Source of the DNA: Pantoea wallisii
Lineage (GTDB): Bacteria; Pseudomonadota; Gammaproteobacteria; Enterobacterales; Enterobacteriaceae
Assembly: GCF_002095485.1 (NCBI RefSeq)
Contig: NZ_MLFS01000012.1
Span: forward strand, 26,018 to 90,017
Direction of reading: 5' to 3'
DNA length: 64,000 nt
The notes beneath the pieces were generated by a model. It ran no database searches, had not been told where the DNA came from, and saw only the letters and a program-made list of their open reading frames with translations. Shown piece by piece: positions 33,719-43,430 of this stretch. Within the stretch, counting starts at the first letter, position 1. The number at the start of each line of letters is the position of its first letter. Made by a program: the position numbers and the translations under genes.

Positions 33719-35092
33719 TTAGCGCGCTGCGCGCGTCAGAATCACCTGTGCCGGTAAACGCTGCAGGCGACGAATGCGCCAGAGCATCATGATGGCTGCC
33801 GAGGTCAGGCCAACGATGAAACCGCACCAGAAGCCGGCCGGCCCCAGCTGCGGCACCAGCCAGTCGGTGAGCGCCAGCACATAACCCACCGGCAGGCCCA
33901 GCACCCAATAAGCGATAAAGGTGATAAAGAAGATCGAACGCGTATCTTTATAGCCGCGCAGAATGCCACTGCCGATAACCTGAATCGAATCCGAGAACTG
34001 ATAGATCGCCGCCAGCAGCATCAGCTGGGCCGCAAGGGTGATCACCTGCGGGTTGCTGGTATAAAGGGCAGCAATATCGTGACGAAACGTCACGGTAAAC
34101 AGCGCGGTGAGCGCGGCCATACTGATGCCAACACCCTGACCGGTCCAGGCGGCAATGCGCGCCTGTTCGGCCGATCCTTGTCCAAGGCGATAACCGACGC
34201 GAATCGTGGTGGCAACGCCCAGCGAGAGCGGCAGAACAAACATCAGCGAACTGAAGTTCAGGGCGATCTGGTGGCCGGCCACGTTAACGATGCCCAGCGG
34301 CGACACCAGCAGCGCCACCACGGCAAACAGCGTAACTTCAAAGAACAGCGCCAGCGCGACCGGCAAACCGAGCGTAAATAAGCGCGTAAGAATGGCACGC
34401 GAGGGCGCCGACCAGCGCGTCTGCATGCGGATATCGCGCATGGCAGGCATGCGTTTCAGCCAGAAGCGCATCACGATGTACATCACCCAGTAGACCGAGG
34501 CGGTCGCCACGCCGCAGCCAACGCCGCCCAGCGCGGGCATGCCAAAGTGCCCGTAGATGAACACATAGTTGAGCGGAATATTGACCAGCAGCCCGAGGAA
34601 GCCCAGCAGCATCGCCGGTTTGGTTTTCGATAAACCTTCACACTGGTTACGCGCCACCTGGAAGAACAGGTAGCCTGGCGCGCCCCACAGCAAGGCATGC
34701 AGATAACCCTCCGCTTTAGCGGCCAGCTGCGGATCGATGTCGTGCATGGTGTGGATGAGATAGCCTGCGTTCCACAGCACCACCATAATCAGCACGGCCA
34801 CCGCCGATGCCAGCCAGTAGCCCTGACGCACTTGTTCTGCGATGCGCTCGCGTCGTCCGGAGCCGTTGAGTTGCGCAACGGTAGGCGTCAAAGCCAGTAG
34901 CAGACCATGGCCAAACAGAATGGCGGGGAGCCAGATAGAGGTGCCGACAGCAACGGCGGCCATATCCGTGGCGCTCACCGCACCGGCCATTATGGTATCC
35001 ACAAAACCCATCGCCGTCTGCGCCACCTGAGCAAGGATGACCGGGATCGCGAGGGCCAGCAATTGACGCGCTTCTGTTAAATACTTCTGCAC
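33719..35092 (-). CDS. mdtK: MATE-family multidrug efflux pump MdtK
   Basis: 457-residue inner-membrane antiporter that expels cationic drugs in exchange for Na+ or H+. The N-terminus [19 protein letters not shown] and the length equal E. coli MdtK (NorM/YdhE). Twelve hydrophobic helices in two related halves are visible, with the conserved Gln/Pro-rich first helix ([17 protein letters not shown]) and the [10 protein letters not shown] segment at the start of the second half. ribE is divergent, as in E. coli. Confidence 0.96.
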   Translation of the reverse strand: MQKYLTEARQLLALAIPVILAQVAQTAMGFVDTIMAGAVSATDMAAVAVGTSIWLPAILFGHGLLLALTPTVAQLNGSGRRERIAEQVRQGYWLASAVAVLIMVVLWNAGYLIHTMHDIDPQLAAKAEGYLHALLWGAPGYLFFQVARNQCEGLSKTKPAMLLGFLGLLVNIPLNYVFIYGHFGMPALGGVGCGVATASVYWVMYIVMRFWLKRMPAMRDIRMQTRWSAPSRAILTRLFTLGLPVALALFFEVTLFAVVALLVSPLGIVNVAGHQIALNFSSLMFVLPLSLGVATTIRVGYRLGQGSAEQARIAAWTGQGVGISMAALTALFTVTFRHDIAALYTSNPQVITLAAQLMLLAAIYQFSDSIQVIGSGILRGYKDTRSIFFITFIAYWVLGLPVGYVLALTDWLVPQLGPAGFWCGFIVGLTSAAIMMLWRIRRLQRLPAQVILTRAAR

Positions 35093-35289
35093 GTATCACC
35101 TGCGTAATTAAAAAGAGAGTGGGGCGAAATCCCCAAAGAATGCGCGGCATAGTGTAGCCGCAGTGCTGCAATCCACCAAACTTTGATCGCATTTTGTAAA
35201 GCCATTTGTGTAAAGTTTGCACGCCGTCAAATTAAGCCGCGCCGGACAAGCTGTGATAAACTGGGGCAAACTTCGCAGAGGCTGAGATT

Positions 35290-35943
35290 ATGTTTACCGG
35301 AATTGTGCAGGGCACGGCAGAGATTGTTGCCATTGAAGAAAAAGAGCTGTTTCGCACCCATATTGTGCGGTTACCTGAAGAGCTGCTGCCAGGGCTGGCG
35401 CTGGGCGCATCGGTCGCCCACAACGGTTGCTGCCTCACCGTGACGGCAATTGAGGGCGACCGCGTCAGCTTTGATCTGATAAAAGAGACGCTGCGCATCA
35501 CCAACCTGGGTGAATTACAGGTGGGCGATATTGTGAATATCGAGCGGGCGGCAAAATTCAGCGATGAAATTGGCGGCCACTTAATGTCCGGGCATATTAT
35601 GACCACGGCGGAAATCTGCAAAATTATCCAGTCCGAAAATAACCGTGAAGTGTGGTTTAAATTACAGGATGCCGCGCAGATCAAATATATTCTGCATAAA
35701 GGCTTTGTCGGTATCGACGGTATCAGCCTGACCGTGGGTGACGTCACCAAAAGCAAATTCTGCGTACACCTGATCCCGGAAACGCTGGAGCGTACCACGC
35801 TTGGCGCGAAGAAGCTGGGCCACAAGGTGAATATTGAGATCGATCCACATACTCAGGCAATTGTGGAGACGGTTGAGCGCGTACTGGCGCAGCGCGATGC
35901 CGCGGCGATGCTCTCTCAGGTGCAGCCAGATAGCGCTGAGTAA
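35290..35943 (+). CDS. ribE: Riboflavin synthase alpha chain
   Basis: Dismutates two 6,7-dimethyl-8-ribityllumazine molecules to riboflavin and 5-amino-6-ribitylaminouracil. 217 residues with two homologous lumazine-binding barrels: the first begins [12 protein letters not shown], the second near [18 protein letters not shown]. The N-terminal MFTG motif and the SLTV segment in each half are typical. The E. coli gene is often called ribC. The start at 35290 follows GAGGCTGAGATT. I see no FMN riboswitch in front; in E. coli that element precedes ribB. Confidence 0.96.
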   Translation: MFTGIVQGTAEIVAIEEKELFRTHIVRLPEELLPGLALGASVAHNGCCLTVTAIEGDRVSFDLIKETLRITNLGELQVGDIVNIERAAKFSDEIGGHLMSGHIMTTAEICKIIQSENNREVWFKLQDAAQIKYILHKGFVGIDGISLTVGDVTKSKFCVHLIPETLERTTLGAKKLGHKVNIEIDPHTQAIVETVERVLAQRDAAAMLSQVQPDSAE

Positions 35944-35950
35944 CGCCCAT

Positions 35951-35977
35951 AAAAAAGGCGCTCCCCGCGCCTTTTTT
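35951..35977. terminator. Bidirectional terminator between ribE and cfa
   Basis: AAAAAAGGCGC (35951-35961), loop TCCCC, GCGCCTTTTTT (35967-35977): symmetric, so it can end both the ribE and the cfa transcripts. Confidence 0.9.
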
Positions 35978-35991
35978 CATCTGCCTGACAG

Positions 35992-37140
35992 CTAGCGCGC
36001 CACGCGCAAACCGCCCTCTTTACCGCGGCTAAATACCACCTGCCACAGCTGAATATCACGCGCGCGAAACGCGCCCGCGCAGGCGTTAAGGTAGTAAGTA
36101 AACATACGTTTAAAGCGTTCACCGTACTTCTCAGCCAGCTGCGGCCATGCCGCCAGGAAGCGCTCATACCAGGCCATCAGCGTGGTGTCATAATCGGCAC
36201 CGAAGTTATGCCAGTCTTCCATAATGAAGTGGGATTCGCTGGCATCAGCGATCTGGCGTACGGAGGGCAGGCACCCGTTGGGGAAGATATACTTATCGAT
36301 CCAGGGGTCCACATTCATGTCGGTTTTGATGGCACCGATGGTGTGCAGCAAAAACAGGCCATCCGGTTTCAGGTTGCGATCGACAACGTCAAAATAGGTG
36401 GCGTAGTTTTTGGGTCCCACATGTTCAAACATGCCCACGGACACAATGCGGTCAAATTGCTGATCCAGATCGCGATAATCCTGCAGCAAAATGGTGACAT
36501 CCAGCCCTTCACAGCGCTGCTGTGCCATTCGCTGCTGCTCGGCAGAGATGGTCACGCCGTGAACTTTCACGCCGTAGTGGCGCGCGGCATACTCAGCCAG
36601 GCCGCCCCAGCCGCAGCCGATGTCGAGCAAACTCATGCCCGGTTCAAGCTGCAGCTTACGGCAGATCATATCCAGCTTGGCCTGCTGTGCCAGCTCAAGC
36701 GAATCGGCCTCTTTCCAGTAGCCGCAGGAGTACTGCATAAAGGGATCGAGCATCAGTGCAAACAGATCATTGCCGAGGTCGTAATGCTCTTTTCCGACAA
36801 TCCACGCACGCTTTTTCGACTGCAAATTGGTGAGACGCGCAGCGGCAATGCGCAGCGTATCTTTGAAATGGTGAGGCAGCTGCTGATCCAGATGATTTTT
36901 CAGCACCCGGTGGAAGAACATATCGAGACGTTCGCACTCCCACCAGCCGTCCATGTAACTTTCGCCGAGGCCCAGCGATCCCTCCTGCAGGACCCGTTTA
37001 AAAAAATCTGGATGCTTAACCTGAATATCCCAGGCGCGTGTGCCATTAATGCGGATATCCGCCCGCTCCAGTAACTCCTGAACGATGCGGTACCACTGGT
37101 TTTCTTCAAGGCTCACTTCTTCTATACACGATGAACTCAT
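35992..37140 (-). CDS. cfa: Cyclopropane-fatty-acyl-phospholipid synthase
   Basis: Uses S-adenosylmethionine to add a methylene bridge across double bonds of membrane phospholipid acyl chains, mostly on entry to stationary phase or acid stress. From the ATG at 37140 (MSSSCIEEVSLEENQWY) it has 382 residues, the same as E. coli; an upstream start at 37215 adds an unconserved leader. The SAM motif reads LLDIGCGWGGLAEY (about residues 168-181), followed by the bicarbonate-site region MQYSCGYW and FEHVGPKNY. E. coli cfa has a long leader targeted by small RNAs and a sigma-S promoter. Confidence 0.97.
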   Translation of the reverse strand: MSSSCIEEVSLEENQWYRIVQELLERADIRINGTRAWDIQVKHPDFFKRVLQEGSLGLGESYMDGWWECERLDMFFHRVLKNHLDQQLPHHFKDTLRIAAARLTNLQSKKRAWIVGKEHYDLGNDLFALMLDPFMQYSCGYWKEADSLELAQQAKLDMICRKLQLEPGMSLLDIGCGWGGLAEYAARHYGVKVHGVTISAEQQRMAQQRCEGLDVTILLQDYRDLDQQFDRIVSVGMFEHVGPKNYATYFDVVDRNLKPDGLFLLHTIGAIKTDMNVDPWIDKYIFPNGCLPSVRQIADASESHFIMEDWHNFGADYDTTLMAWYERFLAAWPQLAEKYGERFKRMFTYYLNACAGAFRARDIQLWQVVFSRGKEGGLRVAR

Positions 37141-37374
37141 AGCTTCTCCATCACCTTTCCGATTTGAACCTGAGAAAAGAATAGTCAATTTCCCCAGGCC
37201 TGTGAGAGAACTCACGGATTATCCGTGCGCCATATATCCGACGTTTTACAGAGGCATGAATTTGAATAGAGATGTCTGGCCTGGCTTCACAGAGGAGAAC
37301 CGCGCAGACGCCATCCCGGCGACAGGGTCGCTAAATGTTAAACTTTTTATGTTATTGATTTGTTGCAGAAATGC

Positions 37375-37405
37375 TGACCCACTGAGTATATGCTCACGTG
37401 GGTCA
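37375..37405. repeat. Long inverted repeat upstream of cfa
   Basis: TGACCCACTGAG (37375-37386) and CTCA-C-GTGGGTCA (37393-37405) pair fully except one bulged C around TATATG. There is no U-tail on either strand. Confidence 0.65.
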
Positions 37406-37418
37406 ATATTCAACGGGT

Positions 37419-37440
37419 TATCGTTAGTTTGCTAACGATA
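37419..37440. repeat. Perfect 9-bp inverted repeat between punC and cfa
   Basis: TATCGTTAG-TTTG-CTAACGATA, 10 nt before the punC stop on the complementary strand. It has no U-tail, so it looks more like an operator or mRNA-end stabiliser than an intrinsic terminator. Confidence 0.65.
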
Positions 37441-37449
37441 CGCGTTGCA

Positions 37450-38664
37450 TCAGGAATTATCTTCGCAGGGACGAGAAAGGTGAGCAATATCACTTTGTGC
37501 GCTGGCCGCGCGCTGCCACAGGAAACCCGCCCAGGCCATAGCCACGGTCGCCACCATAACCAGCGTGGTGTGGTACAGCGCCTGCTGCAAACCCGAAGAG
37601 ACGATTAGACTGGCGAGGAAGCATAAGCCAAGCTGCAGCAAATTTTGCAGCCCTGCGGCTTTACCGGTGGCTTGCGGAAACGGGGCCAGTGCGCTGGCGA
37701 CAACAATAGGATAGATAGCACCATTCGCCAGCGCCATACCACAGAACGGCAGCAGCAGCGCAAACAGCGGGGGCGTGCTCATCAACGCGACGGTAAACAG
37801 GCTCACTATGCTCAGGCTATAGATAACCAGCAGCCACGGCAGCAGCTGCCCGCCCTGGAAACGGTTCAGAAGCGCGCGGCAGCCGAAGCCCCCAATCAGA
37901 AAAGCGATGGTCTGCGGAACATAGCTCAGCCCGATATCGGCCGGGCTCAATCCTGCCGCGGCCAGGATAAACGGTGAGCCGGTCAGCCACGCAAAAAAGC
38001 TGGCCGAACAGGCGGAGTAGATTAAGACGTTACCGCTGTAGGCTCGGGTGCCCAGCAGCGTAAGCCAGCCAGGCTGTGGCCCTTCTGCGCGATGCTGCTG
38101 TTTTGGCGCCGCGAGGCGCAGCGTCCCGATGAGCAGGATCACCGTGACCAGCGCCAGCACCAGAAAGATACTGCGCCAGTGAAAATGGCCCATCAGCCAG
38201 GCACCCAACAGCGGCGCCAGCGCCGGCGACAGCGCCACCAGCGGCATAATGGTCGCGAACACTTTGTTCGCCTGCGATTGAGGGTAGCGATCCACCACCA
38301 GCGCCTGCCAGCTCACGGCTGCTGCACACACGCCAACCGCCTGGATAAAACGCAGCGCCAGCATTAACCAGACACTATTTACCCAAAGCATCGCCAGGCA
38401 GCTCAGCGCGAAAATCGTTAAGCCCGCCAGCAGCACCGGCTTGCGGCCCCAGCGGTCTGACAGCAAACCCCATATGACCTGTGCACAGGCGAATCCGCCA
38501 AGAAACAGGCTCAGGCTGGCGCTGATGGTGCCGGGCGTGGTGGCAAAATCGCGCTGCATATCCCCAAACGCGGGCAGGTACATATCGGTGGCCAGAAAGC
38601 CGAGCATGCTCAGCACAGCGAGGTAGGGCAGAAATCCTTTTGACGACAACATGGTTTTTCTCAT
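37450..38664 (-). CDS. punC: MFS-type purine nucleoside transporter PunC
   Basis: 404-residue inner-membrane protein with 12 helices of the major facilitator superfamily, DHA1/Bcr-like group. The loop motif A appears as [14 protein letters not shown] (about residues 67-80) and the sequence follows E. coli YdhC/PunC closely ([29 protein letters not shown]). PunC is reported to take up adenosine and related nucleosides. It is divergent from its activator punR. The start codon is uncertain between 38664 and the ATG four codons later; neither has a good ribosome-binding site. Confidence 0.92.
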   Translation of the reverse strand: MRKTMLSSKGFLPYLAVLSMLGFLATDMYLPAFGDMQRDFATTPGTISASLSLFLGGFACAQVIWGLLSDRWGRKPVLLAGLTIFALSCLAMLWVNSVWLMLALRFIQAVGVCAAAVSWQALVVDRYPQSQANKVFATIMPLVALSPALAPLLGAWLMGHFHWRSIFLVLALVTVILLIGTLRLAAPKQQHRAEGPQPGWLTLLGTRAYSGNVLIYSACSASFFAWLTGSPFILAAAGLSPADIGLSYVPQTIAFLIGGFGCRALLNRFQGGQLLPWLLVIYSLSIVSLFTVALMSTPPLFALLLPFCGMALANGAIYPIVVASALAPFPQATGKAAGLQNLLQLGLCFLASLIVSSGLQQALYHTTLVMVATVAMAWAGFLWQRAASAQSDIAHLSRPCEDNS

Positions 38665-38761
38665 TCGGCAGGTTGAACGGCGGGCAGTGTAAAAGGGTGC
38701 AGGCGGCTTTGTGAAACGCTAATATTTGCAGAGTGCTATCAAATTTTTTGCAGGCAAAATA

Positions 38762-39667
38762 ATGTGGTCTGAATATGCTTTAGAAGTTGTCGATGCCGTT
38801 GCGCGCACCGGCAGTTTTAGCGCTGCCGCGCAGGAGTTGCACCGTGTGCCTTCTGCTATCAGCTATACCGTTCGTCAGCTGGAGAGCTGGCTGGCGGTAC
38901 CGCTCTTTGAACGGCAGCATCGCGAAGTAGTATTAACGCCTGCCGGTGAGCATTTTGTTCGCGAGGGGCGTTCTGTTATCAAAAAAATGCTGGCAACCCG
39001 TCGCCAGTGTCAGCAGCTGGCAAATGGCTGGCGCGGCCAGCTCAGTATCGCCGTCGACTGCATTGTCAAACCGCAGCGCACGCGCCAGTTGGTAAAAGAT
39101 TTCTATCGCCATTTCCCTGACATGGAGCTGATCATCAGTTATGAGGTGTTCAACGGCGTGTGGGATGCCCTGGCGGACGGGCGCGTGGACGTGGCGATTG
39201 GCGCAACCCAGGCGATACCGGTCGGCGGACGCTTTGCCTTTCAGGATATGGGGGCGCTCAACTGGCGCTGCGTGGTCAGTCCTGAACACCCGCTGGCGCG
39301 CAGCGCACAGCTGGATGATGAGACACTGCGCGCCTGGCCATCGCTGGTGCTGGAAGATACCTCACGCGCGCTGCCGCGCCGCATGACCTGGACCCTGGAT
39401 AATCAGCGACGTCTCGTGGTGCCGGAGTGGGAGACGGGGCTGGACTGCCTGCAGGCCGGATTGTGTATCGGCATGGTGCCGGGGCACCTGGCGCGTCCGC
39501 TACTGGATAGCGGCTTACTGACCGAGCTGCAGTTGCCGCAGCCGTTCCCGGAGAGCCCGTGCTGCGTCAGCTGGTCAGAGCAGCGCGCATCGCCGGCCCT
39601 GACGTGGCTGCTGGCCTATCTGGGTGAGGCGGATACGCTGAACCAGGAGTGGCTCAGCGAAGCCTGA
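38762..39667 (+). CDS. punR: LysR-type transcriptional activator PunR
   Basis: 301 residues. N-terminal winged helix-turn-helix (about 4-62, AVARTGSFSAAAQELHRVPSAIS) and a periplasmic-binding-like effector domain. Alignable along the whole length with E. coli PunR (YdhB), whose product activates punC. The ATG at 38762 (MWSEYALEVV) equals the E. coli start; an in-frame start 12 codons upstream is not supported. The 97-nt gap to divergent punC should hold the shared operator. The C-terminus is about nine residues shorter than in E. coli. purR ends 2 nt beyond on the other strand. Confidence 0.93.
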   Translation: MWSEYALEVVDAVARTGSFSAAAQELHRVPSAISYTVRQLESWLAVPLFERQHREVVLTPAGEHFVREGRSVIKKMLATRRQCQQLANGWRGQLSIAVDCIVKPQRTRQLVKDFYRHFPDMELIISYEVFNGVWDALADGRVDVAIGATQAIPVGGRFAFQDMGALNWRCVVSPEHPLARSAQLDDETLRAWPSLVLEDTSRALPRRMTWTLDNQRRLVVPEWETGLDCLQAGLCIGMVPGHLARPLLDSGLLTELQLPQPFPESPCCVSWSEQRASPALTWLLAYLGEADTLNQEWLSEA

Positions 39668-39669
39668 GA

Positions 39670-40695
39670 TTACCGGCGATAGTCGCGGAACGGACCATCA
39701 GCCACCGAGCGTCGCTCAATCAGCGTAGGCTGCACTTCAATGGTCTGCGGCTCTTCACGCTTACTGGTGATGCGGTCCAGCAGCATCTCCAGTGCTTTCT
39801 CGCCCAGCTGGGCTTTTGGCTGATGCACGGTCGTCAGCGCCGGGGTGAAGTACCGCGCGTTGCGCACGTTGTCATAACCAATCACGGAGATATCCTGTGG
39901 TACGCGCAGGCCCATTTCGTCAGCGGCGCAGATGGCCCCCATCGCCATGATATCACCGCCGCAGAATACCGCCGTGGGGCGCTGTTTCTGATTGAGGATC
40001 TGCTGCATCGCCTGATAGCCCGACTCTGGCTCAAAATCACCCTGTACAATCCACTCCGGGCGCACGCTAATCCCCGCTTCGTTCATCGCCTGTAAAAAGC
40101 CCGCATGGCGCCCGCCGCCGGTGTTGCGCTCCATCTGTCCGGGGATCGCCCCGATGTCGCGGTGGCCGCGCTCAATCAGATAACGGCCGGCAAGATATCC
40201 GCCGTGGAAGGCATTGTCCTGGACGGTGTCGGTGAAGTCACCGCGCGAAGCACCCCAGTCCATTACAACCATCGGGATGTTACGGTTCTCTTCCAGCATC
40301 TGCAGCAGGTCATCCGGGTACTCTGAGCACATCACCAGCAAGCCATCGACGCGCTTTTGCGCCATCATCGACAGATACGCCCGCTGCTTTTGCAGATCGT
40401 TGTGGGCGTTACCCAGAATTAACGTATAGCCGCGATCAAAGCAGTGATTCTCCACCGCTTCAATGATCTCCGCGAAATAGGGCGCTTCACTGGAGGTCGC
40501 CAACAGCCCCAGCGTTTTGGTGTGATTCACTTTCAGGCTGCGCGCGACCGCGCTGGGTGAATAGTGCAGTGCTTTAATCGCTTCCCATACGGCGTTACGC
40601 GTCTCTTCAGCGACAAAGCGCGTTTTGTTGATGACATGCGAAACCGTGGTGGTAGATACCCCGGCGCGTTTCGCCACATCTTTAATTGTTGCCAT
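39670..40695 (-). CDS. purR: Purine repressor PurR
   Basis: LacI-family repressor, 341 residues from the ATG at 40695 ([19 protein letters not shown]), the E. coli length; the frame upstream is not conserved. The helix-turn-helix is followed by the hinge helix SAVARSLKV and a ligand domain that binds hypoxanthine or guanine as corepressor. It controls purine and some pyrimidine synthesis genes and itself. A Pur box stands 46-61 nt upstream, which supports autoregulation. Confidence 0.97.
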   Translation of the reverse strand: MATIKDVAKRAGVSTTTVSHVINKTRFVAEETRNAVWEAIKALHYSPSAVARSLKVNHTKTLGLLATSSEAPYFAEIIEAVENHCFDRGYTLILGNAHNDLQKQRAYLSMMAQKRVDGLLVMCSEYPDDLLQMLEENRNIPMVVMDWGASRGDFTDTVQDNAFHGGYLAGRYLIERGHRDIGAIPGQMERNTGGGRHAGFLQAMNEAGISVRPEWIVQGDFEPESGYQAMQQILNQKQRPTAVFCGGDIMAMGAICAADEMGLRVPQDISVIGYDNVRNARYFTPALTTVHQPKAQLGEKALEMLLDRITSKREEPQTIEVQPTLIERRSVADGPFRDYRR

Positions 40696-40740
40696 CTGAA
40701 TGGTACTCCTGGGCTTATCGCAACTTACTGATAAGTATAT

Positions 40741-40756
40741 TGTTAAACGTTTGCGT
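40741..40756 (-). promoter_or_regulatory. Pur box upstream of purR
   Basis: On the minus strand ACGCAAACGTTTAACA matches the PurR consensus ACGCAAACGTTTGCGT in its first 12 positions, including the central CG step. Its position just ahead of purR fits autoregulation. Confidence 0.8.
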
Positions 40757-40854
40757 CCGCGAAGGGTTTTGTCCCCTGTCTTCCAGGGTAAATCTGCAAG
40801 GTATCGCAGTAAAAAACGCTTCAGCAGGCTGTCAATACAGCGTGCGCGAAACCT

Positions 40855-40864
40855 GTTGCGCAAC
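40855..40864. repeat. GTTGCGCAAC palindrome upstream of purR
   Basis: Third intergenic copy of the decamer also found upstream of ppsA and mepH; it lies between purR and ynhF. Confidence 0.55.
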
Positions 40865-40968
40865 GAAAGGCGGCGATTCTAGCAAGCCGGCGCGGATAAC
40901 ACGAGATTTTTGCCCATCGCTATGCGAAAATTATTTAACCCCAATAACTGTGTGACTAAGGAGCTGTG

Positions 40969-41058
40969 ATGAGTACCGATCTGAAGCTGGCGCTAATGAC
41001 TACCGCAGGTTCGCTGTTGATGATTATCGCGTTTAGTTTTACCGCCATTCTGCATTAA
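40969..41058 (+). CDS. ynhF: Small membrane protein YnhF
   Basis: 29 codons starting MSTDLKLAL and ending TAILH. A single hydrophobic stretch (about residues 8-27) makes it a one-pass inner-membrane peptide. E. coli YnhF begins MSTDLKFSL and ends LTAALH at the same length and also neighbours purR. TAAGGAGCTG supplies a strong Shine-Dalgarno at 40957-40966. Function unknown; the E. coli peptide is made and membrane-bound. A terminator follows directly. Confidence 0.9.
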   Translation: MSTDLKLALMTTAGSLLMIIAFSFTAILH

Positions 41059-41059
41059 T

Positions 41060-41100
41060 AAAAAAAGCCGGTGCTGCCAAAACAGCGACCGGCTTTTTTT
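41060..41100. terminator. Terminator after ynhF
   Basis: AAAAAAAGCCGGT (41060-41072) and ACCGGCTTTTTTT (41088-41100) with an inner GCTG/CAGC pair form a strong stem; the A-run makes it usable from both sides, including for mepH. Confidence 0.9.
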
Positions 41101-41110
41101 GTTGCGCAAC
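41101..41110. repeat. GTTGCGCAAC palindrome near the end of mepH
   Basis: Fourth intergenic copy, between the ynhF terminator and the mepH stop. Confidence 0.55.
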
Positions 41111-41112
41111 GT

Positions 41113-41902
41113 TTAGCGAATAGTTTTTGGCGTCATCATACGGCGCGCGCGACATAGTGTTTCTGCCAGTAATCTTCGCCCAGGGCGCTAATCTGAATGT
41201 CTTTGCCGGTACGCGGTGACTGAATGAATTTACCATTGCCAAGATAGACGCCAACGTGATCGGCAGTGCCGCGGTTATTGATGCGGAAGAACACCAGATC
41301 GCCTTTTTCCAGCATCTCACGCTTCACCGGTGAGGCATCACGCAGGTGGTACATCTCATTGGCCGTGCGCGGGAGTTTGAATTTCACCAGGTCTTTATAG
41401 GCGTACCAGACCAATCCACTACAGTCGAAGCCGGTATGAGGTGAGGTGCCGCCCCATTGATAGGGTTTCCCCAACTGGCCCATCAGTTTGGTCATCGCGG
41501 TTTCGCGTGCTTTCTGATAGCGCAGACGGTGCGACTTACTCATCTTAATGCCGGTGAAGCCCTGTGCGTCATCATCCGTCTCGCTTTTGGCTACCCGCTT
41601 CGCTACGCGCTGGTGGCCATATTTTTTGCTGCTGAGTTTGAGCGTGGCTTTACGGCTGGCGGCGGGCTGGCGAACGGTGTCTGTTTTCTGCTGCTTTTTC
41701 AGTTTGAATTTTTGTACAGAAGTCAGGCGCGATTTTTTTGCCGTGGTCTTAACCGGACGTCGCTTGCGGCGCTCATCATCGCGCGCGCTCTTTTTCTCTG
41801 CTTTTTGCAAGCTGGCATTAACAGGCGCATGCGGTGAAGCAGCAGCCACATTAAAAAACAGTTGGGCGAAAGCAGTATGAAGAGCGTAATCAGTAAACGC
41901 AT
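41113..41902 (-). pseudogene. mepH: Murein DD-endopeptidase MepH, frameshifted twice
   Basis: The central frame (41849-41136) has a Lys/Arg-rich linker and an NlpC/P60 domain with the Cys in GFDCSGLVWY and His in ADHVGVYLG, as in E. coli MepH, which cuts crosslinks to let the wall grow. Both ends lie in other frames. A signal-peptide-like start, MRLLITLFILLSPN from the ATG at 41902, joins the central frame if one base is added to the six-A run at 41853-41858. The family C-terminus (ARRMMTPKTIR, stop 41113-41115) joins if one base is added near 41150. As written the gene lacks an export signal; both lesions may be sequencing deletions. Confidence 0.82.
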
Positions 41903-42268
41903 AGTCCGGTTACAGGTTAAGCCGTCTGGTGAGAAACCAGGCCGCGTAAAGTTAGAAAAATCTGATCGTCAATCAGAGCCGAAGTGATTCTAATCCACTT
42001 TTTTTCCAAAGGGTAAGGCCTTTTTCTATTAATCTGTTACGGCACTGAATTTGTAGCGAAAATGAGCGATTTCAGCTGCTTAACACAGCGAAATTATTGC
42101 TAATTATTAATTGATTAACGCTTATTAATGATACGAAAATGTTATTTAGCAGCGAAAGACTTAACAAACATGGCGATCAGACGTGGCTGAAGCAAAATCC
42201 CGTTTTCAGTCGCGCGGCGAAGTCGCTACAATAAACAAACACGAAGTGAAAGATTAAGGAAGGCAAAA
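41903..42268. other. Intergenic stretch mepH-grxD
   Basis: 366 nt, AT-rich, no frame with coding character. It should contain divergent promoters; I see no clear operator. E. coli has sodB near this place; there is no trace of it. Confidence 0.5.
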
Positions 42269-42600
42269 ATGAGTACTGTTGAAAAAATTCAGCGCCAGAT
42301 CGCAGAAAACCCGATTCTGTTATACATGAAAGGTTCGCCGAAACTGCCAAGCTGCGGTTTCTCTGCGCAGGCGGTTCAGGCGCTGTCTGCCTGTGGTGAG
42401 CGCTTCGCGTATGTCGATATCCTGCAGAACCCGGATATCCGTGCTGAATTACCTAAATACGCTAACTGGCCAACGTTCCCACAGCTGTGGTTGATGGTGA
42501 GCTGGTTGGCGGCTGCGACATCATCGTTGAGATGTTCCAGCGTGGCGAACTGCTGCCACTGATTAAAGAGACCGCAGAGAAGCATAAAGAAGCAGAATAA
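42269..42600 (+). pseudogene. grxD: Monothiol glutaredoxin GrxD (Grx4), frameshifted
   Basis: Monothiol glutaredoxin that carries Fe-S clusters, with the CGFS active site in LPSCGFSAQAV (Cys about residue 30). The frame follows the family to WPTFPQLW and then leaves it. The rest is present in another frame: VDGELVGGCDIIVEMFQRGE to HKEAE with a stop at 42598-42600. One extra G at the GG at 42489-42490 repairs it and gives about 110 residues. grxD is highly conserved and important in enterics, so a sequencing deletion is more likely than loss. AAGGAAGGC precedes the ATG. Confidence 0.9.
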
Positions 42601-42617
42601 AGAAGCAGATGAGTGAA

Positions 42618-42650
42618 GAAGGCCGACGATCGTCGGCCTTCTCTTATTTT
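42618..42650. terminator. Terminator between grxD and rnt
   Basis: GAAGGCCGAC (42618-42627), loop GATC, GTCGGCCTTC (42632-42641), then TCTTATTTT; located between the two convergent genes. Confidence 0.85.
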
Positions 42651-42651
42651 A

Positions 42652-43320
42652 TCAGGCAGAGGCGTCGTCTTTTGCCGGCTCTTCACTCAGCGCCAGCGGC
42701 CAGCCGCCAAGGCGTTTCCAGCGATTAACCAGCTCACAAAACAGCGTAGCAGTCTGTTCGGTGTCATACAGCGCCGAGTGCGCCTGCGTACTGTCAAAAT
42801 CCATGCCCGCCGCAATGCAGGCCTTCGCCAGCACCGTTTGTCCCAGTACCAGACCGCTTAATGCTGCGGTATCAAAAGTTGCAAATGGGTGGAAAGGGTT
42901 ACGCTTCATGCCCACCCGTTCGGCAGCGGCCATCAGGAAACTGTGATCAAAGGTAGCATTGTGCGCCACGATAATCGCCCGGTTGCAGCCGCTCTCTTTT
43001 GTGCCCTTACGCACCATCTTAAAGATGGCGTGTAGCGCTTCATATTCACTTACCGCGCCGCGCAGCGGATTGGTCGGATCGATGCCGGTAAACGCCAGCG
43101 CATCGGGGTTCAGAATCGCGCCCTCGAACGGCTCTACATGGTAGTGCAGGGTCTCATCACGGTGCAGCCAGCCGTCCTCATCCATTTTTAAAGTGGTGGC
43201 GGCAATTTCCAGCAGCGCATCCGTTTGCGCATTAAAACCGGCGGTTTCTACGTCAATAACCACGGGATAAAAACCACGGAAGCGTTGATGAAGAGCGTTT
43301 AAGGCGTTCGATTCAGACAT
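42652..43320 (-). CDS. rnt: Ribonuclease T
   Basis: 3'-5' exoribonuclease that trims tRNA and other stable RNA ends. The ATG at 43320 ([19 protein letters not shown]) gives 222 aa, a few more than the 215 of E. coli. The DEDD nuclease residues are visible: D and E in [11 protein letters not shown] in HNATFDHSF, and the last Asp with its His in [11 protein letters not shown]. An upstream in-frame start at 43434 overlaps gloA and is rejected. In E. coli lhr follows rnt; here grxD is directly convergent. Confidence 0.96.
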   Translation of the reverse strand: MSESNALNALHQRFRGFYPVVIDVETAGFNAQTDALLEIAATTLKMDEDGWLHRDETLHYHVEPFEGAILNPDALAFTGIDPTNPLRGAVSEYEALHAIFKMVRKGTKESGCNRAIIVAHNATFDHSFLMAAAERVGMKRNPFHPFATFDTAALSGLVLGQTVLAKACIAAGMDFDSTQAHSALYDTEQTATLFCELVNRWKRLGGWPLALSEEPAKDDASA

Positions 43321-43430
43321 CAGGATCTCATAGCAATGAATGGGGCAGCGCGCATTATGGCAAAAATTGCGGGAGGGTGCAGCAGGAGAGAGGGAAGTCA
43401 GCCTGCAAAAGCGCAGGCTGACAAATGGCA

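Larger units (their letters stand above)
37141..37449. other. Leader/promoter region of cfa and punC 3' region
   Basis: 309 nt without a gene. It includes two adjacent, strong palindromes (37375-37405 and 37419-37440) close to the punC stop. The proximal 200 nt probably form the cfa leader. Confidence 0.55.
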
